DNA of 12,589 nt from Methanobacteriota archaeon. Lineage in GTDB: Archaea; Thermoplasmatota; Poseidoniia; Poseidoniales; Poseidoniaceae. Under the pieces are notes generated by a model, which was given only the letters and a program-made list of their open reading frames with translations, ran no database searches and was not told the DNA's origin. Both the position numbers and the translations under genes were made by a program. The DNA lies in the NCBI GenBank assembly GCA_002731395.1, contig PCBQ01000025.1, forward strand, positions 1-12,589. Reading direction: 5' to 3'. Below are positions 1-6,372 of this stretch, piece by piece; within the stretch, counting starts at the first letter, position 1; the number at the start of each line of letters is the position of its first letter.

Positions 1-2
1 GC

Positions 3-1409
3 TCATCCGATGGCTCCCTCCATCTCGATTTCGAGGAGTTTGTTGAGTTCAGACGCGTATTCCATTGGGAGTTCACGGGTGAAGGGCTCGAAGAAGCCGT
101 TCACGATGAGGCCCATCGCTTCAGACTCCGTGTGGCCTCGGCTCATAAGATAGAACAGTTGGTCACCTGCAATCTTCGAGACCGAGGCTTCGTGCTCTAG
201 GTCGGCCGAGGCGTTGCCCACTTCCATCGTGGGGTAGGTGTCACTGCGGCTGTCCGCATCGAGCATGAGGGCATCACAGACCACCTTCGAGCGGCATCCT
301 TCTGCCTTCGGACGCACCTGAAGCATGCCGCGGTACGTGGAGCGGCCGCCGTTCTTGGAGATTGACTTCGACAGGATGTTCGAGGTCGTGCGTGGAGCGA
401 GGTGGTGCACCTTCGACCCAGCGTCTTGATGCTGGCCTTCTCCGGCATAGGCCACGGAGATGATTTCCGCATGGGCGCCTTCGCCCTTCAGGATCACGGC
501 AGGATATTTCATCGTCAATTTGGAACCGATGTTCCCGTCCACCCATTCCACCGTGGCGTTGGCATGAGCAACGCCTCGCTTGGTCACGAGGTTGTAGACG
601 TTGGAGGACCAGTTTTGGATGGTCGAGTAGCGGATTTTTGCTCCGTCCATGGCCACGAGTTCAACCACAGCGGAGTGGAGAGAATCGGTGGAATAGGTCG
701 GCGCCGTGCAGCCTTCGACGTAGTGAATGGAGGCCCCCTCATCTGCGATGATGAGCGTGCGCTCGAATTGGCCCATGTTCTTCGCGTTGATGCGGAAATA
801 GGCCTGGACCGGCATTTCCACGTGCACGCCCTTGGGGACGTAGATGAACGAGCCACCGGACCACACCGCGGTGTTGAGGGCGCTGAACTTGTTGTCCGTG
901 TAAGGCACAACGGTGTTGAAGAAGCGCTTGACGAGTTCCGGGTGCTCGCGCAGTCCAGAATCCATGTCGAGGAAGAGGACGCCTTGGGCCTCCAGGTCTT
1001 CACGGATGCTGTGGTAGACCGCTTCTGATTCGTACTGCGCGGTCACGCCACCAAGCCACTTCTGTTCGGCGTCCGGGATGCCGAGGCGGTCAAAGGTGCG
1101 CTTGATGTCATCTGGGACATCGTCCCAGTCACGCTCAGTCCCTTCGGAAGATCGGAGAAAGTAGGTGACAGCATCGAAGTCGATGCTGTTGAGCAGGGAT
1201 TCATTGCCCCAATCGGGCATTGGGCGCTTGACAAAGTGGTGGTAGGCCTTGACCCTGAGTTCAGTCATCCATTCCGGTTCGTCCTTAAGCGCAGAAATGT
1301 CCCGAACAACCTGCTCACTGAGTCCCTTGTCAAAGCGGATGGTGGCCACTTCGGGGTCGTGGAAACCGTAGCGGTACTCTCCGACCGCGTCCCTTGCTTC
1401 GTCGTTCAC
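3..1409 (-). CDS. sufB: Fe-S cluster assembly scaffold protein SufB
   Basis: This is SufB, the scaffold subunit of the cytosolic SufBC2D complex, which builds Fe-S clusters using ATP hydrolysed by SufC. The 468-residue product is close to the usual archaeal length and appears complete. The C-terminal beta-helix core is clear: Cys378 (VVCDALML) matches the sulfur-accepting cysteine of E. coli SufB (C405), and His406-Glu407 (LEHEASVSKI) matches the essential H433/E434 pair. Further cysteines lie at 234 and 372. The start is GTG (1407-1409), chosen because a GAGGTG Shine-Dalgarno sequence lies 5 nt upstream and overlaps the sufC stop codon. The gap to sufC is only 9 bp, so the two genes are almost certainly co-transcribed from the sufC side. 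SufD is the paralogous alternative, but the Cys and His-Glu residues favour SufB. Confidence 0.96.
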   Translation of the reverse strand: MNDEARDAVGEYRYGFHDPEVATIRFDKGLSEQVVRDISALKDEPEWMTELRVKAYHHFVKRPMPDWGNESLLNSIDFDAVTYFLRSSEGTERDWDDVPDDIKRTFDRLGIPDAEQKWLGGVTAQYESEAVYHSIREDLEAQGVLFLDMDSGLREHPELVKRFFNTVVPYTDNKFSALNTAVWSGGSFIYVPKGVHVEMPVQAYFRINAKNMGQFERTLIIADEGASIHYVEGCTAPTYSTDSLHSAVVELVAMDGAKIRYSTIQNWSSNVYNLVTKRGVAHANATVEWVDGNIGSKLTMKYPAVILKGEGAHAEIISVAYAGEGQHQDAGSKVHHLAPRTTSNILSKSISKNGGRSTYRGMLQVRPKAEGCRSKVVCDALMLDADSRSDTYPTMEVGNASADLEHEASVSKIAGDQLFYLMSRGHTESEAMGLIVNGFFEPFTRELPMEYASELNKLLEIEMEGAIG

Positions 1410-1414
1410 GTGCT

Positions 1415-1420
1415 CACCTC
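1415..1420 (-). promoter_or_regulatory. Ribosome binding site of sufB
   Basis: On the minus strand this reads GAGGTG, with 5 nt between it and the GTG start of sufB. It overlaps the TGA stop of sufC (1419-1421), an arrangement that suggests translational coupling. It also supports the GTG start over later alternatives. Confidence 0.7.
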
Positions 1421-2165
1421 ATGCTGATGCAGGCATCAACCATTCATAACCGTCCGCTTCAAGCCGTTGCGCCAATTCTGGGCCGCCGCTTTGGACGATG
1501 CGTCCGTCGATCATCACGTGAACCACGTCTGGGACCACGAGTTCGAGCAGGCGGTTGTAGTGGGTGATGAGGAGCACGCCGCTTTCTTCGGACAGACTGT
1601 TGATGCCTTGGGCAACGGCCTTCAAGGCGTCGATGTCCAATCCAGAATCGGTTTCGTCGAGGAGCGCCATCCGGGGTTGGAGGAGCAACATTTGGAGGAT
1701 TTCCAGCCGCTTCTTCTCGCCACCGCTGAATCCGTCGTTGACGTACCGGCTCAGAAAAGATCGATCCATGTTCAAGACGTCCATGGCGGCTTGGAGTTCC
1801 TGCCGGAAGGCCCGAGCTTTCGGTGCTTCCCCGCGCACGGCGGCGACAGACTTGCGAAGGAAGGTGCCGACTTGCACACCAGGGATGGCGTGCGGGTATT
1901 GGAACGACATGAACAGGCCGGCGCGAGCGCGTTCGTGGACTTCGAGTTCGGTCAAGTCTTGGCCGTCGTAGTGAATCTGGCCGTCTGTGATCTCGTAAGC
2001 CGGATGTCCCATGATGACCGAGGCGAGGGTGGACTTGCCCGCTCCGTTGAGGCCCATGATGGCATGGACTTCACCGGCCTTGATGGTCAGGTCCACGCCA
2101 CGAAGAATTTCTGTCTCTTCGACAGTGGCGTGGAGGCCTTTGACGTCAAGCAGTCCGCCGGCCAT
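1419..2165 (-). CDS. sufC: Fe-S cluster assembly ATPase SufC
   Basis: SufC is the ABC-type ATPase of the SufBCD complex; it binds SufB and SufD and drives scaffold rearrangement during cluster formation in the cytosol. The 248-residue length is normal. All ABC motifs are intact: Walker A GLNGAGKST (38-46), signature FSGGEKKR (146-153), Walker B with Asp170-Glu171 in the SufC-typical LDETDSGLD, and the H-loop His202. There are no membrane segments, as expected for a soluble ATPase. It starts with ATG at 2165 and has no Shine-Dalgarno sequence, so a leaderless transcript is plausible; a TATA-like element lies about 25 bp upstream. It is the first gene of a sufC-sufB unit, divergent from a NifU-like gene. 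The LDETDSGLD motif and the adjacent sufB separate it from transporter ATPases. Confidence 0.97.
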   Translation of the reverse strand: MAGGLLDVKGLHATVEETEILRGVDLTIKAGEVHAIMGLNGAGKSTLASVIMGHPAYEITDGQIHYDGQDLTELEVHERARAGLFMSFQYPHAIPGVQVGTFLRKSVAAVRGEAPKARAFRQELQAAMDVLNMDRSFLSRYVNDGFSGGEKKRLEILQMLLLQPRMALLDETDSGLDIDALKAVAQGINSLSEESGVLLITHYNRLLELVVPDVVHVMIDGRIVQSGGPELAQRLEADGYEWLMPASA

Positions 2166-2258
2166 AGACTGTGGTCTAAGCCCGGTCTTATGAAGCGGAT
2201 GGTTTCATCAGACCCACATCGGGCGCGAGTTCTAAGGTGATGTCAACATGCGCCGTTC
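2166..2258. promoter_or_regulatory. Divergent sufC / NifU-like promoter region
   Basis: This 93-bp gap must hold promoters for both directions. On the minus strand CTTCATAAGA (2186-2195) is TATA-like and centred about 25 bp before the sufC ATG, which fits a leaderless archaeal promoter. Two short inverted repeats with the same 4-4-4 layout are present: AGAC-TGTG-GTCT (2166-2177) and GATG-GTTT-CATC (2198-2209). The pentamer GGTCT occurs at 2173 and 2184, 11 bp apart, and inverted at 2210-2214. These are possible operator sites but are short enough to arise by chance. No convincing plus-strand TATA box was found. Confidence 0.45.
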
Positions 2259-2726
2259 ATGGACGCGGAGGATTTGGTGGCGATGTATGCCGCTCAAGCC
2301 AAGGCATCCTTGGAAGAGGAAGCCAACAAACGGTTGACGGCGTCGCTGGATCCGCAGGAGGAGGAACGCCTCCGGAACCTTCCGCTTTCAGATGCGGTTG
2401 GATCGCCCCACTTCGTACCGGCATTGTTGGCACGGCTTGGCACGGTTCGTGCTGCGCTTGACGGGCACGGAGGTGGCATCAAGGCCACACAATGCGAGGT
2501 TACTCCAGAAGGCCTCGATCTCGTCTTGGATTTGACCGGAGCGTGCGTTTCGTGTGGCGCCGCTCCCGGAACCTTAGAGGGCATCAAATCCGATCTAGAA
2601 GCCGATCCGGAGGTGCATCGCTTGCGCTTTGACACACTCCTGCTCGACAGTTTTGATGACCTCGGCAGGGACTTCATTTTGGCTCATGGAAACGTCGAAT
2701 TCGTGAACGTGGAGGCCACAACATGA
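2259..2726 (+). CDS. NifU-like domain Fe-S cluster protein
   Basis: The C-terminal half (about residues 60-140) resembles the NifU C-terminal (NfuA-type) domain, which binds or transfers an Fe-S cluster through a Cys-x-x-Cys pair, usually across a dimer. The pair is Cys96 and Cys99 in GACVSCGAAPGT, followed by the typical helix and a PEV turn. The proline that normally follows the second cysteine is replaced by glycine. The first 60 residues are a charged, probably helical extension I do not recognise. An in-frame stop at 2238-2240 makes ATG 2259 the earliest start. No well-placed Shine-Dalgarno sequence is seen, since AAGGTGAT at 2234 is 17 nt away. The stop overlaps the next gene by 4 bp. 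With divergent sufCB next door, a role in Fe-S delivery is likely; the client proteins are unknown. Confidence 0.82.
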   Translation: MDAEDLVAMYAAQAKASLEEEANKRLTASLDPQEEERLRNLPLSDAVGSPHFVPALLARLGTVRAALDGHGGGIKATQCEVTPEGLDLVLDLTGACVSCGAAPGTLEGIKSDLEADPEVHRLRFDTLLLDSFDDLGRDFILAHGNVEFVNVEATT

Positions 2727-3382
2727 GGGAAATCCGACTTCGCTATGGGGCGGACGTGCTCCTTGGAACCGAATTCGTCCAACAACTGAACCGCATTGAG
2801 GAGTTCGAGCTCCTGAACACGCTGGGGCGCTCTGACGCGAACGACGCGGTGACGGTCATGGTGCGGTTACGTTTGACACCCGGCACCAACTTCGAGGACA
2901 TTGACGACATTGCCTGGCTGAAGATTGACGAGGTCGTTCGCTCCGAGACCACACAAATCGGTGAGGCGCACTACGCCATCGTCCGGTTTACCCATCCCCT
3001 TGTGACCATCCCGCTTGAAGTGGAGGACGCCATCATCAGCCCCGGAACCCGCATTGGGCGGCGAGGAGCAGAGATTGTCCTTCGCGGCTCGAGCGATGGA
3101 TGCCAAGCCCTGGTGGCCGCTTTCCGTCTGTGGAACGACCGTTGTACCGTTGCCGTGGTCCGTTCTGGCGATGCGGACCACGACGCGGATGCTGGGCTCA
3201 CCCCCCAGCAAATCCAAGCGGCTCGGCTGGCTTGGTCCATGGGCTATTTCGACGTCCCACGGGCATGTGCTCTGAGCGAGATTGCCAAAGCCGCGGGCGT
3301 CTCAAACGCCACCATCAGCGGCCATCTGCGAGAGGTCGATCGTATCGCGCACCGTCGTTTGCTCGACTGGATCGGTGAATGA
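2723..3382 (+). CDS. Bat-type HTH_10 transcriptional regulator, first of a tandem pair
   Basis: Residues 159-215 form an HTH_10 domain as found at the C terminus of archaeal bacterio-opsin activator (Bat) proteins: LTPQQ, then GYFDVPR, an Ala-Gly-Val-Ser turn, the recognition helix ATISGHL, and AHRRL. The first ~150 residues are an alpha/beta region without a recognisable PAS or GAF core. It shares many positions with the next gene, notably the stretch PGTRIGRRGAEI (107-118) and Cys127. Cys182 in the HTH (PRAC) is also shared. The ATG overlaps the previous TGA by 4 bp, and GGAGG (2711-2715) lies 7 nt upstream, so it is probably co-translated with the NifU-like gene. It is probably a DNA-binding regulator; the ligand and targets are unknown. 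Placement opposite sufCB suggests sensing of iron, Fe-S or redox state, which is inference. Confidence 0.83.
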   Translation: MREIRLRYGADVLLGTEFVQQLNRIEEFELLNTLGRSDANDAVTVMVRLRLTPGTNFEDIDDIAWLKIDEVVRSETTQIGEAHYAIVRFTHPLVTIPLEVEDAIISPGTRIGRRGAEIVLRGSSDGCQALVAAFRLWNDRCTVAVVRSGDADHDADAGLTPQQIQAARLAWSMGYFDVPRACALSEIAKAAGVSNATISGHLREVDRIAHRRLLDWIGE

Positions 3383-4104
3383 CCGTTGGTGACAAGCCCA
3401 AATCAAGAACAAGGCTGGTGGCTGGCATGAAGGAAGTACGGCTGCGCTATCCCGCGCACGCCATTGCACAATCGGAGTTCAGAGATCAGGTCTCGATTTG
3501 TCAGGAAGCCGTGTTGATGGCCAGCGTGAGCCGCAATTACGAACAAAACACGATTGTCTACGTCCTCCAATTGACGCTCGCTGACGGGATGGCGGTCGAA
3601 GACATTGACCGCGTGCCTTGGTTCCGGCTCATCGAGGTCATTGGAGAGGAGGTCGTGGGCGGTCGCCTACTCGTCACGGCTTTGGTGGAAAATTCTCACG
3701 AATTGCTGAAACTCGGGCGGGACATTTGGAACGCTGTCGTGGCGCCTGGCTCTTCCATCGGCGCATCAGGTGCGAACATCATCGTCCGTGGGACGCCCGC
3801 AGGGTGCAGTGCGATGGTCAAAGGCTTCCAGTCGTGGAACCCCAGTGGAACGGTGTCTGTGGTGCGACTTACGGAACAAGAAAACGACGATTTTGCCGGA
3901 TTGACCGAGCACCAGATGCACGCTTTTACCACCGCGTGGAGGCTGGGGTACTACGAACGTCCACGCAAGTGCACATTGGCCGACGTGGCCACTGAAATCG
4001 GCGTGTCCAGAGCAACCATCAGCGGACACTTGGGCGCCGTGGAGAACACCGCACACCGTCGCTTGGCGGCACGGCTTGGTCTTCGGGGCGATGGGACCCT
4101 TTGA
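3379..4104 (+). CDS. Bat-type HTH_10 transcriptional regulator, second of a tandem pair
   Basis: This is a paralogue of the preceding gene with the same architecture: an N-terminal ~150-residue region, then HTH_10 at about residues 175-230 (LTEHQ, GYYERPR, GVSRATISGHL, AHRRL). Shared positions include the RLRY near the start, EDID, the block PGSSIGASGANI (123-134), Cys143 and Cys198. The pair clearly arose by duplication but has diverged widely. The listed start overlaps the previous stop by 4 bp. A second ATG at 3427 (residue 17) aligns exactly with the first residue of the paralogue and has GGTGG 5 nt upstream, so it may be the true start, giving 225 residues. It is predicted to be a cytosolic DNA-binding protein, possibly dimerising with its neighbour. 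The regulated genes are unknown; the divergent suf promoter is the nearest candidate. Confidence 0.82.
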   Translation: MTVGDKPKSRTRLVAGMKEVRLRYPAHAIAQSEFRDQVSICQEAVLMASVSRNYEQNTIVYVLQLTLADGMAVEDIDRVPWFRLIEVIGEEVVGGRLLVTALVENSHELLKLGRDIWNAVVAPGSSIGASGANIIVRGTPAGCSAMVKGFQSWNPSGTVSVVRLTEQENDDFAGLTEHQMHAFTTAWRLGYYERPRKCTLADVATEIGVSRATISGHLGAVENTAHRRLAARLGLRGDGTL

Positions 4105-4128
4105 AGCACAAGGCGCGGTAGGCGGACC

Positions 4129-6324
4129 ATGGCGGCGTGGCGCGAGGGGACACGGGAAGACCCGGGAGCTGCCCGTGAGGCGCACGTGGGCCGATTTGAG
4201 GTCAAGGCACGCGATGGACGAGCGCGCGTGGGGGCCCTGTCCACCGCGCATGGGGTGGTGACCACCCCAACACTCCTGCCTGTGATCAACCCCAACCTAC
4301 GCACCATCGAGCCACGCGAGATGTGGGACAAATACGGCATCGAGATGCTCATCACGAACAGCTACATCATCTGGAAACATGAACGCCTGCGTGAACATGC
4401 CCTGGAACACGGGGTGCACCATCTTCTGGACTATCCTGGAGCCATCATGACCGATTCCGGGACCTTCCAAGCCTACGTTTACGGAGACGTTGAGGTCGGC
4501 GTGGAAGAAATCGTGACCTTCCAACGGGACATTGGTGTTGACGTCGCCACCATGCTTGACGTGTTCACCCGTCCAGACATGACGCGAGATGAGGTGCATG
4601 AAGCAGTGGTGGAAACCACACAACGCGCGGAAGCGAGCCTTGCAGCCGCAGGCTCGACGATGCTGAACGGTCCCATTCAGGGCGGATTGCATCCTGACCT
4701 TCGTCGCATGAGCGCGCGCGGCATGGCGGCCCATCCCTTCAGCGTCCACCCTATCGGTGGGATTGTACCGGTCATGGAGCAGCAGCGCTACGCGGATTTG
4801 GCGCGAGTCATGCTCGCATCGGCGCCTGAGCTTCCTCCTGACCGCCCCGTTCACATGTTTGGCTGCGGACATCCGATGCTCTTTCCCATGCTCATCGCTC
4901 TGGGCGCAGATCTCTTCGATTCAGCCGCTTACGCGCTGTTTGCCCGAGACGGCCGGCTGTTGACACCGACAGGCACCGTGCACTTGGCGGACCTTAGGGA
5001 ATGGCCGGTGCTCATGCCATGTGTGGCCGCGCTCACACCCGAGACCGTTCGGAAGATGGAGGATGACGAGCGCATGGTGGTGCTGTCTCGGTTCAACCTT
5101 GAAGTGACCTTGGCCGAACTTGCTGCATGCCGACAAGCCGTTCATGAGGGTCGAATTTGGGAACGCGCTGAGCGCCGAAGCCATGCGCATCCGGCGCTTC
5201 GTGAAGCGTTCCTTTGGTTGTCCACCTCACCTGCCCGAGGAACCGCACCGATTCCTGCGGCCGAGCATCTGTTGATGAGTGACCGAGCAGCGGCCAGCGA
5301 CACATCGCCAGACCGTGGCCATTGGGAATCGGCGTGGGATTGGGTCGTTGGAGCACAAAACACGCCCGGACAGGGCGCTTTGCGTTGGGCCGGAGAGGAC
5401 ACCTTCGTTCGCCCTGCTGTCGTCGCCTCACGTCGCCGTCTTCACCGTGCGTGGAGGCCGGCTTCGGAGGATGGTGCGGTGGTCATCCTGCATGGCGCTC
5501 CCGGACCGTGGCGCGACCGCGTGGGGACCCACGTGACGCGGGCCTACGCTGCCAATCCCGACCTCGAGGTGCTGGTGCTCAGCCCAATCGGCCTCGTGCC
5601 ATGGTCGTTCGAAGACCTGCAACCTTTCGCGCACGTCGAGGGGCCGGAATGGCTCTGGCGCCGACCGGTCGATCATGCTTGGGTGCGCCGTGAAATGGCA
5701 CGCTTGCACCTCGGCCATCGGCACTTCGTCACCGTCAACCTCCGTGCTGAAAGCGTCGGTGAGGCGTTTGATGCAGCCTTGCTGGACGCAGGGCTTCAAC
5801 CAAGGGTCGCGCCGAACCAAGAGGGCCTGGCTGACGTCGAACTCGTGTTGCTCCGCGCCCAAGCCGTGGACAAGAGCATGCTTGAGTTGAATTTGGAACG
5901 TTCCGTCGCCACGGAGTTTGTCGGTTCGGCGACCTTCGTGATGAGCAGCACGGGTCGCGTGCGGAACGTCAGGGACAGCCGAGGCCGACACATCCTCTCG
6001 CCCCGACTCGGGAACGGAGGTCTCTCGCTGACCGATGAGGGCGCACTGGTCCTGCATGCTCTTGGCCTTGAGGAGGACGCAGCCCCCGCAACCGTCACCG
6101 TGTCCGAGGACGCAGTGCCCTTTGTTGGCGCTGGACGCAACGTCATGCACGGCTTCATCCTCCATGCGTCCACGCAGCTTCGTCCGGGCATCACGTGCTT
6201 GGTGCTCGGGCCGACTGGAGACCTCATCGCGCACGGGGTGGCCCAATGCACCTCGGAGGAGGCTTTGGCGATGCGGAAGGGCATTGCGGTGCGTGTACGG
6301 GGTGGCCTGCAACCCTCATCTTAA
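4129..6324 (+). CDS. tgtA: Archaeal tRNA-guanine(15) transglycosylase, TgtA-like, with ArcS-like middle region and PUA domain
   Basis: TgtA exchanges guanine 15 in the tRNA D-loop for preQ0, the first tRNA-level step to archaeosine. The catalytic TIM-barrel spans about residues 20-350, with Asp109 in MTDSGTFQ, Asp144 in TMLDVF, GPIQGG (181-186), PIGGIVP, and the nucleophile Asp264 in LFDSAAYAL. The D109-D264 spacing matches the D95/D249 pair of Pyrococcus horikoshii TgtA. The CxCxxC and His zinc ligands are missing: only Cys298 remains and Phe322 replaces the His. Residues ~440-530 resemble the ArcS core (SPIGLVPWSFE) without its PCxxxKPY motif. The C2 domain (~590-645, TGRVRNV) and PUA (~655-725) follow. 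At 731 residues it is longer than typical TgtA (about 580). GTG at 4186 with GTGAGG 5 nt upstream is an alternative start giving 712 residues. It lies 24 bp after the regulator gene. Confidence 0.9.
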   Translation: MAAWREGTREDPGAAREAHVGRFEVKARDGRARVGALSTAHGVVTTPTLLPVINPNLRTIEPREMWDKYGIEMLITNSYIIWKHERLREHALEHGVHHLLDYPGAIMTDSGTFQAYVYGDVEVGVEEIVTFQRDIGVDVATMLDVFTRPDMTRDEVHEAVVETTQRAEASLAAAGSTMLNGPIQGGLHPDLRRMSARGMAAHPFSVHPIGGIVPVMEQQRYADLARVMLASAPELPPDRPVHMFGCGHPMLFPMLIALGADLFDSAAYALFARDGRLLTPTGTVHLADLREWPVLMPCVAALTPETVRKMEDDERMVVLSRFNLEVTLAELAACRQAVHEGRIWERAERRSHAHPALREAFLWLSTSPARGTAPIPAAEHLLMSDRAAASDTSPDRGHWESAWDWVVGAQNTPGQGALRWAGEDTFVRPAVVASRRRLHRAWRPASEDGAVVILHGAPGPWRDRVGTHVTRAYAANPDLEVLVLSPIGLVPWSFEDLQPFAHVEGPEWLWRRPVDHAWVRREMARLHLGHRHFVTVNLRAESVGEAFDAALLDAGLQPRVAPNQEGLADVELVLLRAQAVDKSMLELNLERSVATEFVGSATFVMSSTGRVRNVRDSRGRHILSPRLGNGGLSLTDEGALVLHALGLEEDAAPATVTVSEDAVPFVGAGRNVMHGFILHASTQLRPGITCLVLGPTGDLIAHGVAQCTSEEALAMRKGIAVRVRGGLQPSS
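4175..4180 (+). promoter_or_regulatory. Possible ribosome binding site for an alternative tgtA start
   Basis: GTGAGG lies 5 nt before GTG 4186. Starting there would remove a 19-residue charged extension with no counterpart in the family and begin the protein directly at the conserved FEVKARDG strand. The upstream ATG at 4129 has no comparable site. Confidence 0.4.
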
Positions 6325-6356
6325 GCGCATGACGGGGTCGGGTTGAAAGGCCCTCC

Positions 6357-6369
6357 ACGCCATCGGCGT
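6357..6369 (+). repeat. Short hairpin before the first ABC ATPase
   Basis: ACGCC-ATC-GGCGT is a perfect 5-bp stem with a 3-nt loop, ending 3 nt before the ATG at 6373. It could limit ribosome access to that start. There is no T-tract, so it is not a terminator. It is short enough to be chance in GC-rich DNA. Confidence 0.25.
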
Positions 6370-6372
6370 CGC

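Noticed and set aside
1467..2240. Plus-strand open frame opposite sufC
   Set aside because: SufC on the minus strand has every ABC motif; the overlapping frame has no recognisable features.
2237..2461. Frame starting close to the AAGGTGAT at 2234
   Set aside because: It runs across the NifU-like gene in another frame, its product resembles nothing, and the Shine-Dalgarno match overlaps its own start codon.
4076..4261. Small frame between the second regulator and tgtA
   Set aside because: It overlaps both neighbours in another frame and is Gly/Arg-rich without a ribosome binding site or domain.
5428..6312. Long minus-strand open frame (294 codons) opposite tgtA
   Set aside because: It lies wholly antisense to the C2/PUA part of TgtA, and its product has no recognisable domain and a His/Arg/Gly-rich composition typical of antisense frames in GC-rich DNA.
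6357..6369. Hairpin as a terminator after tgtA
   Set aside because: The 5-bp stem has no following T-tract and sits 3 nt before a start codon, so transcription probably reads through.
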